The notes beneath the pieces were generated by a model. The model had not been told where the DNA came from. It worked only from the letters and a program-made list of their open reading frames with translations, and did no database searches. Below, one piece after another: positions 53,106-62,205 of a stretch of DNA of 64,000 nucleotides. Numbering within the stretch: position 1 is the stretch's first letter; each line of letters begins with the position of its first letter. The position numbers were made by a program, and so were the translations under genes. This stretch comes from Anaerolineales bacterium (lineage in GTDB: Bacteria; Chloroflexota; Anaerolineae; Anaerolineales; RBG-16-64-43), in NCBI GenBank assembly GCA_016932475.1, contig JAFGCU010000037.1:28782-92781 (forward strand). The letters run 5' to 3'.

Positions 53106-54174
53106 GCTGCAAGGTTTCCGCCGCCTGTTCAATGTTTCCACCCTGACCTTCCGGCTGTGGAATTTCACCGGTACGGCCACGGTCAACCTGCTTCTGTGGG
53201 CTGCGATCCTGGCCTACCTGTCGCCGCTTTCCTATATGTTCGCCACGGCGCTGAAAACCAATTCCCAGCTCTCCGACAGCCTGGCGCCGATTTACCCCGC
53301 GACGGCGATGACCTACACATTCCAAGGAAACAGCTATGACGTGTACGAGGTGCCCACCGAGGGCGGCGTAAAGCAATGGGCGCTGGTTAATCCGTCCCGG
53401 AAAGAAAGCGAGTTCATCGATCCGGCCCATCCCGATTTAGGGCTGATCCACTGGGACGGATCATGGCGCAGCCTTCACAAGGCCTACCGCCCTTCCGTGA
53501 CCTTCAATAACTTCGTTACGCTCTGGAACAACATCGATTACCCGAACCACTTGCGCAACTCCCTGATTGTGGTCGTGCTGGCGGAGCTCGGGGTGCTGTG
53601 CTCGTCGATCGCCGTAGCTTACGGATTCGCCCGCTTCCGCATCCCCGGCGGCAGGTTCCTATTCCTCTTGTGCATCGCCACGATCATGATCCCGGACAGC
53701 ATCACGCTCGTGCCGAGTTTCGTGATCTTCACCCGCGTGCTGGATTGGAACGGGACCTTTCTGCCAATCATCGTCCCGCACTTCTTCGGCAGCGCGATTT
53801 ACATCTTCCTCCTGCGCCAGAACTTCAAGACCATCCCGCGGGAAATGGACGAAGCGGCGATGCTCGACGGCGCCGGCCCGCTGCGAACCCTCCTCTCGAT
53901 CATCCTGCCGCAGGCGGTCCCGGTCGTGGTCACCGTGGCGCTTTTGCAGTTTTTCAACATATGGAACGAGATGCGCATGTCCTCCCTCTATCTGAGCTCG
54001 GCTCTGGATTTGAGAACCATGCCGTTCACCGCCCAAGCTTTCGTCAGCTACGGCTTCACCGCGGAAATGCTGCAGGCCAGCGCGCTGATCCTGATTATCA
54101 TCCCGGTCTTGGTCCTGTTTACGGCCCAGCGATTCTTCATGCAGGATATGGTCGTCACCGGCATAGAAAAGTGA
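53092..54174 (+). CDS. sugar ABC transporter permease (MalG/UgpE type)
   Basis: 360 residues, longer than the usual 270-300 because of an insert of about 80 residues between helix 1 and helix 2 (YTFQGNSYDVYEVPTEGGVK to SWRSLHKAYRPSVTF), predicted outside the membrane. The core has NSLIVVVLAELGVLCSSIAV, the coupling loop IPREMDEAAMLDGAGPLRTL and FFNIWNEMRMSSLYL. Such inserts are known in some Chloroflexota-type MalG homologues and may contact the binding protein (inference). Confidence 0.92.
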   Translation: MLNSRLQGFRRLFNVSTLTFRLWNFTGTATVNLLLWAAILAYLSPLSYMFATALKTNSQLSDSLAPIYPATAMTYTFQGNSYDVYEVPTEGGVKQWALVNPSRKESEFIDPAHPDLGLIHWDGSWRSLHKAYRPSVTFNNFVTLWNNIDYPNHLRNSLIVVVLAELGVLCSSIAVAYGFARFRIPGGRFLFLLCIATIMIPDSITLVPSFVIFTRVLDWNGTFLPIIVPHFFGSAIYIFLLRQNFKTIPREMDEAAMLDGAGPLRTLLSIILPQAVPVVVTVALLQFFNIWNEMRMSSLYLSSALDLRTMPFTAQAFVSYGFTAEMLQASALILIIIPVLVLFTAQRFFMQDMVVTGIEK

Positions 54175-54180
54175 GCCCCC

Positions 54181-55500
54181 ATGACAAAAATATCGTTTCG
54201 GAATATCGTCCTGATCTGGCTGGCCTGGGTGGTGATCGTCATCGGCTTCCAGGGCCTGGCCACCGCGCGGTTTCAGCCGCAATGGCCGGACCGCTCGCAG
54301 ACCTGGACCGAAACCTACACCGAGCCGGATGTCTACCAGGTGGGCCGCCCGTACCTGGTGGAGCCGTTCATGAACAACCAGGTGGCCTGGGATTCGGAAT
54401 ACTACATCGGCATCGCCATCGGCGGATACGACGATCCGAAAATGCCGCATCTGACGCCCTTCGGCACCACCACGTTCGATTACCACGTCCTGGTCCAGGG
54501 CAGCGAGTACTACGGTGAATCCACGTCGCTCGCGTACGCGTTCTTCCCGATGTACCCGTGGATGATCGCGTTGTTTTCCATCCCGCTCTCCGTCTTCGGC
54601 CTGAATCCGGTCGCCACGGCGACTCTCGCGGGCGTGGTCGTCTCGGCGCTGGGGGCGCTCGGCGCCATGCTGGCGCTCTACGATATGAGCGAGGATTCCC
54701 TCGGCGACAGCGGCGCGATGCGCGCCCTCTTCTACCTGATCATCTTCCCCACCGGCTTTTTCCTCGTCCAGATCTACACCGAGGGGTTGTTCGTAGGGCT
54801 GGCCTTCGGCTGCCTGGCGATGCTGCGGCGCCGGGGACGGTTCCTGATCCCGGCGGCGATTCTGGGCGCCGCCGCCACCCTGACCCGCGCCGTCGGCGTG
54901 GCGCTCATCATCCCGATGGCGATCACCTGGTTTGGCACCGGCGACTGGCTTGACATCGATATGGAATGGAAGCAGATTTACTACTTCATAAAATCGCCCA
55001 ACCGCAAGGTGCTGGTCTCGTTCGGGAAGATGATCCTGGCCTTCGCCCCGTTGATCACTTTCCTGATCTGGAAATTCTCCTGGCTCGGGATCAACTTCGA
55101 TTTCGTGGAAGCGCGCTATTTCGGCCGCGGCTTCCTGGATTTCGGAACCGCCTTCTACCTATGGTCGGACGCGCTTAAGAATATCTTCTCGGCGATCCCC
55201 GCCCGTTCCGCGTATTTCCTGACGGAACTCATCGGCCTGATTATCGGGACGGTGACCTGCATCGCCTGCCTGAAGCACAAGCCGGAGCTCGCCTGGTTCA
55301 GCCTGGCCGTGCTGATCATCTCGTGGGGCAGCGGACCGGCGCAGGGCATCCAGCGCTACATCCTTGCCGCGCCGGCGGTGTTCTACATGCTCGGCTATTG
55401 GGGTAAAAATCAGGTATTCGACCGGGCGTGGACGATATTCAGCACCCTGTTGATGGGCCTGCTGGCGATGTTGTATGCATTCAACATGTGGGTGGCGTAG
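54181..55500 (+). CDS. multi-pass membrane protein, PIG-V mannosyltransferase-like
   Basis: 439 residues with nine to eleven membrane helices. The first extramembrane loop has AWDSEYYIGIAIGGYDDP, a WD-x-YY arrangement like the PIG-V/GT-C glycosyltransferases, and then AYAFFPMYPWMIALFSIPL, also typical. Members transfer sugars from lipid-linked donors at the membrane. It starts 6 bp after the permease pair, suggesting co-transcription. Substrate unknown; the GT-C call rests on these two segments. Confidence 0.7.
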   Translation: MTKISFRNIVLIWLAWVVIVIGFQGLATARFQPQWPDRSQTWTETYTEPDVYQVGRPYLVEPFMNNQVAWDSEYYIGIAIGGYDDPKMPHLTPFGTTTFDYHVLVQGSEYYGESTSLAYAFFPMYPWMIALFSIPLSVFGLNPVATATLAGVVVSALGALGAMLALYDMSEDSLGDSGAMRALFYLIIFPTGFFLVQIYTEGLFVGLAFGCLAMLRRRGRFLIPAAILGAAATLTRAVGVALIIPMAITWFGTGDWLDIDMEWKQIYYFIKSPNRKVLVSFGKMILAFAPLITFLIWKFSWLGINFDFVEARYFGRGFLDFGTAFYLWSDALKNIFSAIPARSAYFLTELIGLIIGTVTCIACLKHKPELAWFSLAVLIISWGSGPAQGIQRYILAAPAVFYMLGYWGKNQVFDRAWTIFSTLLMGLLAMLYAFNMWVA

Positions 55501-55570
55501 GGGATACAATCATAGAAGCATTGATATTTTCGAGGTTTTTTTGGGCCGGTAAAGTTCCAAATATTTATGA

Positions 55571-55620
55571 CCGCCAAGACACAAAGTCACTAAGCTTTTC
55601 CTTCGTGACTTTGTGTCTTT
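55571..55620. repeat. inverted repeat of the ACCAAGACAC family
   Basis: Perfect 15-bp arms with a 14-nt centre containing AAGCTTTT. It may serve as a bidirectional terminator between converging operons. Confidence 0.8.
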
Positions 55621-55708
55621 ATGGTAAATAATAGAGCGTCGTTTATCAACAAACCATTTTCCTTTTCGGGGGGATTTATTACTTGCAAGGGAAGAAAAAA
55701 GCTTTTTG

Positions 55709-55760
55709 ACCACCAAGACACCAAGTATTTCCTTTGCGTCTTTGCGTTTTGTGGTTTTCC
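55709..55760. repeat. second, imperfect inverted repeat of the same family
   Basis: ACCACCAAGACACCAAG faces CTTTGCGTCTTTGCGTTTTGTGGT with mismatches. Confidence 0.6.
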
Positions 55761-55822
55761 TGACCTTATGGTTATTGAAAGAACTTCGAACATCCACAAT
55801 TTATGTGTGTTTTCCTTCGTGT

Positions 55823-56620
55823 TTAGGAACCGGTCCCGGTCCAGCTGTTTACCCCCAGATCCCATACTTTATAGGTCAGGGCAAACAGGCCTATCCCGAT
55901 CAAGGGAGCCAGGTAGAAGAGCGGGGAGATTTCCGCCGGGCGCAGGAAGAACTGCGCCGGGTAGAAGGCGATGAAGCCGATCGGCAGGATGAAAGTGAAG
56001 GCAAAGCGGAAGATGCCGTCGAAAATGGTTATCGGATACGGGGCAAACTCCCGCACCTTCCACGCCAGCGCCAGCACCGGATAGGAATTGACGACCCAGA
56101 AGGCGGAGGAACCCGCCATCACGGCGATCGAAATCAGCACCAGCGAGGCGCTGAAAACCGCAAGGATCAGGATCAGGACCTTCCCGACGGGCCACACCAA
56201 TCCGAGCCGGATCGATGAGTACGCCAGCAGCGCGATCCCGGCCGCCAGCTGGGTCAATCCCTTGAGATCGAACCGTTCCGACATGAAATAAAACATGATG
56301 TTCATGGGCCTGAAGTAATACTTCACGAACTCCCCCGATTGGATCTTATACCGGAGAAACCAGACGGCATCGAACAGGATTTGCATTGGGGAGATGGCGA
56401 TCATATAGAATGCATAGATGAACACCATTTCCATCAGGCTCCAGCCCGCGAGATCCGGGATGGAGTTGAACAGCACCACGAAGATGCTGAGCGTGGCCAG
56501 GCTGCTGAAGAACATCCCGACCGAGCTGATCAGGAAATCCGCCCGGTATTGCATCTGCCCTTTGATGTACTGGGCCTCGATCAGGAAATACAACCGGATG
56601 TACTCGCCAAGGGTCAGCAT
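55823..56620 (-). CDS. ABC-2 exporter permease (DUF990/ABC2_membrane_6-like)
   Basis: 265 residues, six membrane helices. LGEYIRLYFLIEAQYIKGQM and YRADFLISSVGMFFSSLAT begin the protein; QSGEFVKYYFRPMNIMFYFM near residue 95 and YPITIFDGIFRFAFTFILPIGF near 195 are characteristic of this exporter subfamily. It forms a set with the permease at 56624 and the ATPase at 57412; the two permeases probably heterodimerise. Cargo unknown. Confidence 0.85.
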   Translation of the reverse strand: MLTLGEYIRLYFLIEAQYIKGQMQYRADFLISSVGMFFSSLATLSIFVVLFNSIPDLAGWSLMEMVFIYAFYMIAISPMQILFDAVWFLRYKIQSGEFVKYYFRPMNIMFYFMSERFDLKGLTQLAAGIALLAYSSIRLGLVWPVGKVLILILAVFSASLVLISIAVMAGSSAFWVVNSYPVLALAWKVREFAPYPITIFDGIFRFAFTFILPIGFIAFYPAQFFLRPAEISPLFYLAPLIGIGLFALTYKVWDLGVNSWTGTGS

Positions 56621-56623
56621 CTC

Positions 56624-57415
56624 CTACCCTCCCGCCACGCGCAGCACTTTAATGGCCTGGTTATAGAGCAGCCGGCTGGCGACGTACGTGACCGCCGCCC
56701 ACAGGGCCTGCACGGCCAGCATCTGCAGGAACACGCCCGCGTTCTGGTCCGGTTTGGTCACCATCATCAGCGGCGTGAAAAACATGGCCTGGAAAGGGAG
56801 AACCATCAGAACCTGTTGGACAGCCGCCGGAAAGAATTGCAGAGGCAGGAGCGCTCCCGAAAGAACGGAAACGATGATCTCCTTGGTGGTGCTGATGCCC
56901 CAGATGGATTCTGTGTAAAACGCGCTCAAGCCGATGGCGTAATCCATGTTGAAATTGATGATGAACGCCAGGAGCAGGCTGACCGGGAAGAACAGGTATC
57001 CCGCGCCAAGCACGAACGGAATCCGGAACACGAAGAACAGCATGAAAATCGTCGGGAGCGTAACCGTGAGAATGCTGGTCGACGCGAAGCCGATGGTGGA
57101 GAAGAGGTTGTAGAGCTGGTAATCGATCGGCTTGGTGAGGTATACCGAGATCGTCCCGCTGCGGATCTCCTCCGCCATGCCCCAATCCGTGTAGGTTTTC
57201 AGCAGGATGAAGATCGTGCTGCCGAGCGCGATATACAGCAGCGCCTGGTCGAACGTCAGCCCGTTGAGGATTTCCTTCCCGGCATAAATGCTGCGCCAGA
57301 GGAAGTAGGCGATGATCATGTAGACGATGTTGCCCAGGATGGTGAACAGGAATCCCAGGCGGTACACCACCCCCACCAGCATCGCGCCGCGCAGGAAGGC
57401 GAAATAGCCTCTCAT
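56624..57415 (-). CDS. ABC-2 exporter permease
   Basis: 263 residues, six membrane helices. Starts MRGYFAFLRGAMLVGVVYRL; IRSGTISVYLTKPIDYQLYN near residue 85 is the equivalent of the QSGEFVKYYFRPMN loop of its partner. The start at 57415 is fixed by an ATGA overlap with the ATPase stop; a 50-residue upstream extension is non-native. The stop lies 3 bp before the next permease ATG. Confidence 0.87.
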   Translation of the reverse strand: MRGYFAFLRGAMLVGVVYRLGFLFTILGNIVYMIIAYFLWRSIYAGKEILNGLTFDQALLYIALGSTIFILLKTYTDWGMAEEIRSGTISVYLTKPIDYQLYNLFSTIGFASTSILTVTLPTIFMLFFVFRIPFVLGAGYLFFPVSLLLAFIINFNMDYAIGLSAFYTESIWGISTTKEIIVSVLSGALLPLQFFPAAVQQVLMVLPFQAMFFTPLMMVTKPDQNAGVFLQMLAVQALWAAVTYVASRLLYNQAIKVLRVAGG

Positions 57416-58434
57416 TTCAGCGCTCCGTCGTAGATTTTGCGGACCACGTTCTCCATCGAGATCTCCACGATCCGGACGTCTTCCACGGTGAAATTCGTCA
57501 TGATAAAAGCCAGGACGTCCGCCAGCGGAGTCCGCGCCTGATCGATGGTGACGTCGGTCCAGCAATCTTCCGTCTGGGCGATGGTTATGCCGTGCCCGGC
57601 GCCGAACGTACCGGTCAGCCGGTCCTGCAGCGCGGCCAGGGTGGCTTCGGAATAATCCTTGATCTGCAGTTTCAGCGTACGATACGCGCCGAAGAGCGCG
57701 TTGACCTTTTTAATGTCGCCGTCGTAGAGGATTTTTCCCTTGTCGATGATGATGATCCGCCGGCACAGCGCTTCCACGTCGCCCAGGTCGTGGGTGGTCA
57801 GGATGATCGTGGTGTTGCGGGTGCGGTTCAGCTCCAGGATCAGCGACCGGATCTTGGCTTTGATCGAGACGTCAAGCCCGATGGTCGGTTCGTCGAGGAA
57901 CACGACCTGCGGATTATGCAGGAAGGAGGCGGTGATGTCGCACAGCATCCGCTGCCCGAGGGAAAGAGTCCGCGCCTGCTGGGAATACAGCGCCTTCAAC
58001 CCGACCAGTTCGTGGAACATCCCTAGGTGCTCGTCGAACATTTTCTGATCGACTTTATAGATCTCCTTGAGAATCTTGAAGGATTCAATCACCGGAAGAT
58101 CCCACCACAGCTGCGTCCGCTGGCCGAACACCACCCCCATGATCATCGCCTGGCGTATGCGGTTGTCGTACGGAACCAGCCCGTTGACCTGCAGCACCCC
58201 CGCGCTGGGCTTGAGAATCCCCGTCATCATCTTGATGGTGGTGGATTTGCCGGCCCCGTTCGGGCCGATGTAGCCGACGATCTCCCCCGGTTCGATGTCG
58301 AGCGAGATTCCATCCACCGCCTGTACGGTGCGGTAATCTCCGGAGAAGAGGTCGCGCACGGCGCCCTTTAATCCTTCGTGGCGGTTGAGGATTTTAAAAT
58401 GCTTGGACAGGCCTTGGATATGAATGAGTGTCAT
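57412..58434 (-). CDS. ABC exporter ATPase
   Basis: 340 residues. An extended N-terminus (HFKILNRHEGLKGAVRDLF) precedes Walker A GPNGAGKST near 58. GVVFGQRTQLWWDLPVIESF is the diagnostic Q-loop of this exporter subfamily. Signature LSLGQRMLCDI, Walker B VVFLDEPTIGLD and TTHDLGDVE follow, then a C-terminal ACT-like extension of about 90 residues. It drives export with the two overlapping permeases downstream. Confidence 0.93.
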   Translation of the reverse strand: MTLIHIQGLSKHFKILNRHEGLKGAVRDLFSGDYRTVQAVDGISLDIEPGEIVGYIGPNGAGKSTTIKMMTGILKPSAGVLQVNGLVPYDNRIRQAMIMGVVFGQRTQLWWDLPVIESFKILKEIYKVDQKMFDEHLGMFHELVGLKALYSQQARTLSLGQRMLCDITASFLHNPQVVFLDEPTIGLDVSIKAKIRSLILELNRTRNTTIILTTHDLGDVEALCRRIIIIDKGKILYDGDIKKVNALFGAYRTLKLQIKDYSEATLAALQDRLTGTFGAGHGITIAQTEDCWTDVTIDQARTPLADVLAFIMTNFTVEDVRIVEISMENVVRKIYDGALK

Positions 58435-58662
58435 GATAAATTCCGTGTCGGTATGGGTCCGTTCATATTATCATGATCCGGCGGTTTTTTAAGGCATCGG
58501 GAAGGGGGATTTTTATCGATTCCATTTTTCATATGAGATTCACAGAATCAGGAGTAAAATACATTAAGTGGGTTTTTTATTATTTTCTTCGTTGCTGCAA
58601 TCCTATCACCGGCGGATCATTTTCCCTTATGACTTCTTTTCCGGGCTTCCGATTCCGCCGCC

Positions 58663-59085
58663 ATGACCGCTGAACGGCTGCCGACCTTTTGTGGATCGGA
58701 CGCCTGGCTGTTGTGCGCCATCGTCATCGGAAGCGGCCGTCATGGCGCATCCCTGCGGGATATCCTCGCCGCAGGCGATTACATCAACCACGCCATCCTG
58801 AGCGGACCCCAGATCCGTCGCGGATTGGCCAAGCTTACGCACGCGGGCTTCGTCCGGGAAGCGGCCGGCCGGTTCCTGGTAAGCGGAAAGGCAAAATCCT
58901 TCTGGAAACGGTTGCCGCAGAAGCGAAAACCTGTCCTGCGGTATCTGTATGATTGGGAAAAGTTCCTCGCTGTGCCCCCTCCCCCCGAACCGGACCCGCA
59001 CCGGGAGGAAGCGGAGTGGCCGTATCCCGCCATTACCGAGGATATGGTAAAAAAAGCGTACGAGGAATATGTCGCGGGTTTTTAA
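58663..59085 (+). CDS. small winged-helix-like protein, unknown
   Basis: 140 residues. The first 90 resemble a winged helix: SLRDILAAGDYINHAILSGP, then QIRRGLAKLTHAGFVREAAG and a wing RFLVSGKAKSF. The C-terminal part is Pro/Glu-rich (PPPPEPDPHREEAE). It could bind DNA, but I recognise no family. Independent of the ABC exporter, which runs the other way; 66 bp precede the aldo/keto reductase gene. Confidence 0.6.
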   Translation: MTAERLPTFCGSDAWLLCAIVIGSGRHGASLRDILAAGDYINHAILSGPQIRRGLAKLTHAGFVREAAGRFLVSGKAKSFWKRLPQKRKPVLRYLYDWEKFLAVPPPPEPDPHREEAEWPYPAITEDMVKKAYEEYVAGF

Positions 59086-59151
59086 GAAGGTGGAAGAAAC
59101 CCGGCTGGAAGTTCCTATATCCATCGCTGTCGAATTCCGGGAGGTATTGCG

Positions 59152-60015
59152 ATGATCGAAAAAATGCCGTTCGGAAAAACCGGGCACGTGAGCACGCGGG
59201 TATTGTTCGGCGCAGCGGCTTTTTCCGGCGCGGACCAGCCGACCGCCGACCGGGTTCTGCCTGTTCTGCTCCAGTACGGCATAAACCACATCGACGTCGC
59301 CGCTTCCTACGGCGACGCGGAATTGCGTATCGGCCCGTGGATGAAATCACGCCGGGCGGATTTTTTCCTGGCCACCAAAACGACTGAACGGAGCCGCGGG
59401 AAGGCGGGCGCCGAGATACGCCTTTCCCTCAAACGGCTGCAAACCGATCATGTGGATCTCCTCCAGCTGCATGCCGTAACCGCCTGGGAGGAGTTTGAGA
59501 AGGCTATGGGACCGGACGGCGCGCTGGAAGCTGCGGTCGATGCGCGTGCGAAAGGCCTGACGCGCTTCATCGGGATCACCAGCCACGGACTCGAGGCACC
59601 GTCTATCCTTCGGCGCGCGCTCGAGCATTTCGAGTTCGCTTCGGTCCTCCTCCCGTACAACTACCCGATGATGAATAATCCAAATTACGCGGAGGGCTTC
59701 AACCGGCTGGCCGCGCTGTGCCGCGAACGCGAGGTTGCCCTCCAGACGATTAAGTCCATCTGCCGCCGCCCTTGGGCCGAAGGGGCTGAGCGGACCACGA
59801 CGACCTGGTACGAAACCCTGACCGGTCAGGATGAGATCGCAAAAGCCGTCGGGTATGTCCTCGGACAGCCGCAGCTTTTCCTGAATTCGGCATCCGATGT
59901 CACCCTGCTACCGATGGTTTTGGAGGCTGCCAGCCGTTTCACCTCCGCGCCGGCCGACTCCGACATGCGTGCGCTGCTTTCCTCGCGGGAAATGTTCCCG
60001 CTCTGGCGCGAGTAA
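59152..60015 (+). CDS. aldo/keto reductase family protein
   Basis: 287 residues. FGKTGHVSTRVLFGAAAFS starts the barrel; DVAASYGDAE carries the catalytic Asp/Tyr pair, ATKT the Lys, and LLQLHAV the His. TRFIGITSHG and a NYPMMNNPNY segment fit the YajO/predicted oxidoreductase group. NADP-dependent reduction of a carbonyl is expected; substrate unknown. GGGAGG lies 7 nt before the ATG. Confidence 0.9.
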   Translation: MIEKMPFGKTGHVSTRVLFGAAAFSGADQPTADRVLPVLLQYGINHIDVAASYGDAELRIGPWMKSRRADFFLATKTTERSRGKAGAEIRLSLKRLQTDHVDLLQLHAVTAWEEFEKAMGPDGALEAAVDARAKGLTRFIGITSHGLEAPSILRRALEHFEFASVLLPYNYPMMNNPNYAEGFNRLAALCREREVALQTIKSICRRPWAEGAERTTTTWYETLTGQDEIAKAVGYVLGQPQLFLNSASDVTLLPMVLEAASRFTSAPADSDMRALLSSREMFPLWRE

Positions 60016-60170
60016 TCTTCGGCGCCGGGCGGCAGTCGCTCCTGGGTCGGCCGAATCGGGTTCCCCGGGCCTGGTTTTGGGATCCACCGGAGAGACCGCT
60101 GTTATTATTCCCCCAATGCCCCGCAGGGTTTACGATTGCGCGCGAGGATGATCAGGCTCCCGCGGCTCCT

Positions 60171-60179
60171 TGATAAAAT
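60171..60179 (+). promoter_or_regulatory. extended -10 promoter of the lipoprotein esterase gene
   Basis: TGATAAAAT (extended -10) lies 21 nt before the ATG at 60201, with GGAG at 60186 between. Confidence 0.4.
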
Positions 60180-60200
60180 CCCCTTGGAGATACATGTATC

Positions 60201-61166
60201 ATGGCACATGGAATGCGATTATTAATTCCACATCGGTATGCCATGCAATCCGGATTGCTCCTGATCGGTCTGCTGACCTCCGGCTGCCATAGTCTCCACC
60301 CAGCGCCGGCATCGATGGATGGCATCCCGGCTGAAAACCCGGCAGGCTGTCCGGCGGGCGACCAGATCGGGGAAATAACCTCCGGCGGTATTGTCCGCGA
60401 ATACCGGATCCATATTCCCGCATCGTCCACGGGAACTGGACCGCGCGCGCTGGTCCTGGGTTTTCACGGCAACGCGGGGACGGCCGGCATGTTTGAAGCG
60501 TACAGCGGCTTGTCAATTCTAGCGGACCGGGAAGGGTTTATCGCCGTGTATCCGCAGGGAATGGGGGATATTCCAACTTGGGAAATCAATGCCGTCGCGC
60601 TCAATTTGGATGTGCAATTCATACGCGACCTTATTGCGGTTTTGGAAGTGCGCTGCCTCGTGGATCCTTCCCGCATATATGCAACCGGGCATTCGCGCGG
60701 CGGCGGGATGGCCAATCGCCTGGCGTGCGATCTTTTCGATCGCATAGCCGCGATCGGTCCGGTTTCGGGCACCTATCCCCCAGAGGGCGGATGCAATCCG
60801 GAAAAGCCGGTTGCGGTCGTCGCCTTTCACGGTGTTTCGGACCCGGTGGTCCCCTATGACGGAATCGGCAATCAGGGCGGGCCGCCCGCGGCGTATTTTG
60901 CGATCGGAATTCCGATCCCGCAGTGGGCATCCGCTTGGGCCGTCCGCAACGGCTGCGGCTCCGTTCCGGCTTCGATCCCGCATGAGAATTCCCTCACCGG
61001 CCAGGCCTGGAGCGGCTGTCGCGCCGGCGCGGACGTGATTTTATACGCCATCCCCGGCGGCGGACACGGCTGGCCGGGCGGACCGAATTCCGCCCCGGGG
61101 GATTTCAATACGGCTCAGATGATTTGGGATTTCTTCGACGCACATCCGCGGAATGCGGGAAAATAG
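60201..61166 (+). CDS. lipoprotein esterase, polyhydroxybutyrate-depolymerase/feruloyl esterase-like
   Basis: 321 residues. Signal with lipobox LTSGC, then an alpha/beta hydrolase: ALVLGFHGNAGTAGMFEAYS (oxyanion region), GFIAVYPQGMG, nucleophile elbow GHSRGGGMANRLAC, VAFHGVSDPVVPYDG (acid) and GGGHGWPGG (His). This pattern fits the LpqC/feruloyl esterase C-type family, which cleaves esters on plant polymers or polyesters. Surface-anchored. Several ATGs near the start make the exact start uncertain. Confidence 0.87.
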   Translation: MAHGMRLLIPHRYAMQSGLLLIGLLTSGCHSLHPAPASMDGIPAENPAGCPAGDQIGEITSGGIVREYRIHIPASSTGTGPRALVLGFHGNAGTAGMFEAYSGLSILADREGFIAVYPQGMGDIPTWEINAVALNLDVQFIRDLIAVLEVRCLVDPSRIYATGHSRGGGMANRLACDLFDRIAAIGPVSGTYPPEGGCNPEKPVAVVAFHGVSDPVVPYDGIGNQGGPPAAYFAIGIPIPQWASAWAVRNGCGSVPASIPHENSLTGQAWSGCRAGADVILYAIPGGGHGWPGGPNSAPGDFNTAQMIWDFFDAHPRNAGK

Positions 61167-61203
61167 CACGTCTTGCCCGCGTGATGTACGAAAAGTGATC
61201 GTC

Positions 61204-61228
61204 ATTCCCGCGTGGTTTTAGCGGGAAT
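61204..61228. repeat. palindromic repeat ATTCCCGC...GCGGGAAT
   Basis: 8-bp arms with GTGGTTTTA between them, downstream of the esterase. It resembles the CATCCCGGCGTGGTTCTGGCCGGG units at 32816-33040. Confidence 0.65.
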
Positions 61229-61411
61229 CCATAGCATACTCTAAAAATACCGTCCTCAATCTCAATGCAGGCCCTACAAGCACCTATGTTCCGCCAGCAT
61301 TCTCATGGATGCCGGCTGCGTGCACCTCACTCCGCATACATTCCCACTCAAAAATCAAAATCGAGTAGGAATGCTCCGTGAGGGCAGGCGCCGACATGAC
61401 GATTGGCTTCC

Positions 61412-62200
61412 CTACTGCCAATCCTCCGCCAGCCAGAGGAGAAAGGCCGGGAAATTCGACACCCAGTAGGCATACGTGTGATCCCCCTCGCGGAAGATCT
61501 CCATATGCGTGATTTCATATTCATCCAGAATGGAGATCATCACAGTGGCGCGATCAAGCATATAGGTGTCCGATAAACCGGTGTTTAAAAATACGCGCGG
61601 TTTGTCGGATTCGTCCATGGCCGCCAGCCAGTCGCGTATCCGGTTTTCCTCGCCGGAGGTCGCCCCATTGCCGAAGATCCCGGCCATTGCGAAACGGGCT
61701 GGATCGCGGAAGACGATCCGGTAGGCGGCGACCCCGCCGAGCGAAGCTCCCGCCACGGCATGGTAGCGGCGTTCCGGCCGGATCCGGTAGGATTTTTCGA
61801 TCTCGGGTATCAGGTCGAAGTGGATAAGCTCCGCGTTGAGGTCGCTGTCCGTGTCACTGGTGGCAACGAGGAGGAATGGTGGAATCTCGCCGGCGCGGAT
61901 CATGTCGTCCGCGATCTGCGCGGCGCCGGCGGCAAACCACGCCTGGTAGCTGCTGCTGCGTCCCGGGATGAGGTACAGCACCGGATACGCGGCATCGGGC
62001 TCCGACTCGTAACACGGCGGCAGGTAGAGATTGTATTCATAATCGTACCCCCGGGCCGGTAAATCCAGCACCATGCGTTGGATCGTCCCGGGATCGCCGC
62101 ATGCATCCATCGGCGGTGCGGGCAGGTTTTTCTCTCCCGGTCCTCCGGCGCACCCCGCCATCAGAAGCATCCACGGCAGCAGGATATATTTCCCGGCCAT
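61412..62200 (-). CDS. lipoprotein esterase (esterase D/putative esterase family), copy 2
   Basis: 262 residues. Signal with lipobox LMAGC; NLYLPPCYESEPDAAYPVLY and LIPGRSSSYQAWF start the hydrolase; nucleophile GASLGG near residue 155; acid in LNTGLSDTYML, His in FREGDHTYAYW; ends LLWLAEDWQ. It is a tandem paralogue of the next gene upstream. I start at 62200 after GGAGAT; a 20-residue extension would overlap the upstream gene. Confidence 0.85.
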   Translation of the reverse strand: MAGKYILLPWMLLMAGCAGGPGEKNLPAPPMDACGDPGTIQRMVLDLPARGYDYEYNLYLPPCYESEPDAAYPVLYLIPGRSSSYQAWFAAGAAQIADDMIRAGEIPPFLLVATSDTDSDLNAELIHFDLIPEIEKSYRIRPERRYHAVAGASLGGVAAYRIVFRDPARFAMAGIFGNGATSGEENRIRDWLAAMDESDKPRVFLNTGLSDTYMLDRATVMISILDEYEITHMEIFREGDHTYAYWVSNFPAFLLWLAEDWQ

Positions 62201-62205
62201 TGGGT

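Larger units (their letters stand above)
55501..55822. other. 322-bp convergent intergenic region with two palindromes
   Basis: No gene. It holds two members of the ACCAAGACACCAAG repeat family: a perfect 15-bp stem AAGACACAAAGTCAC / GTGACTTTGTGTCTT (55576-55590, 55605-55619) and a less perfect one at 55709-55760. Confidence 0.8.
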
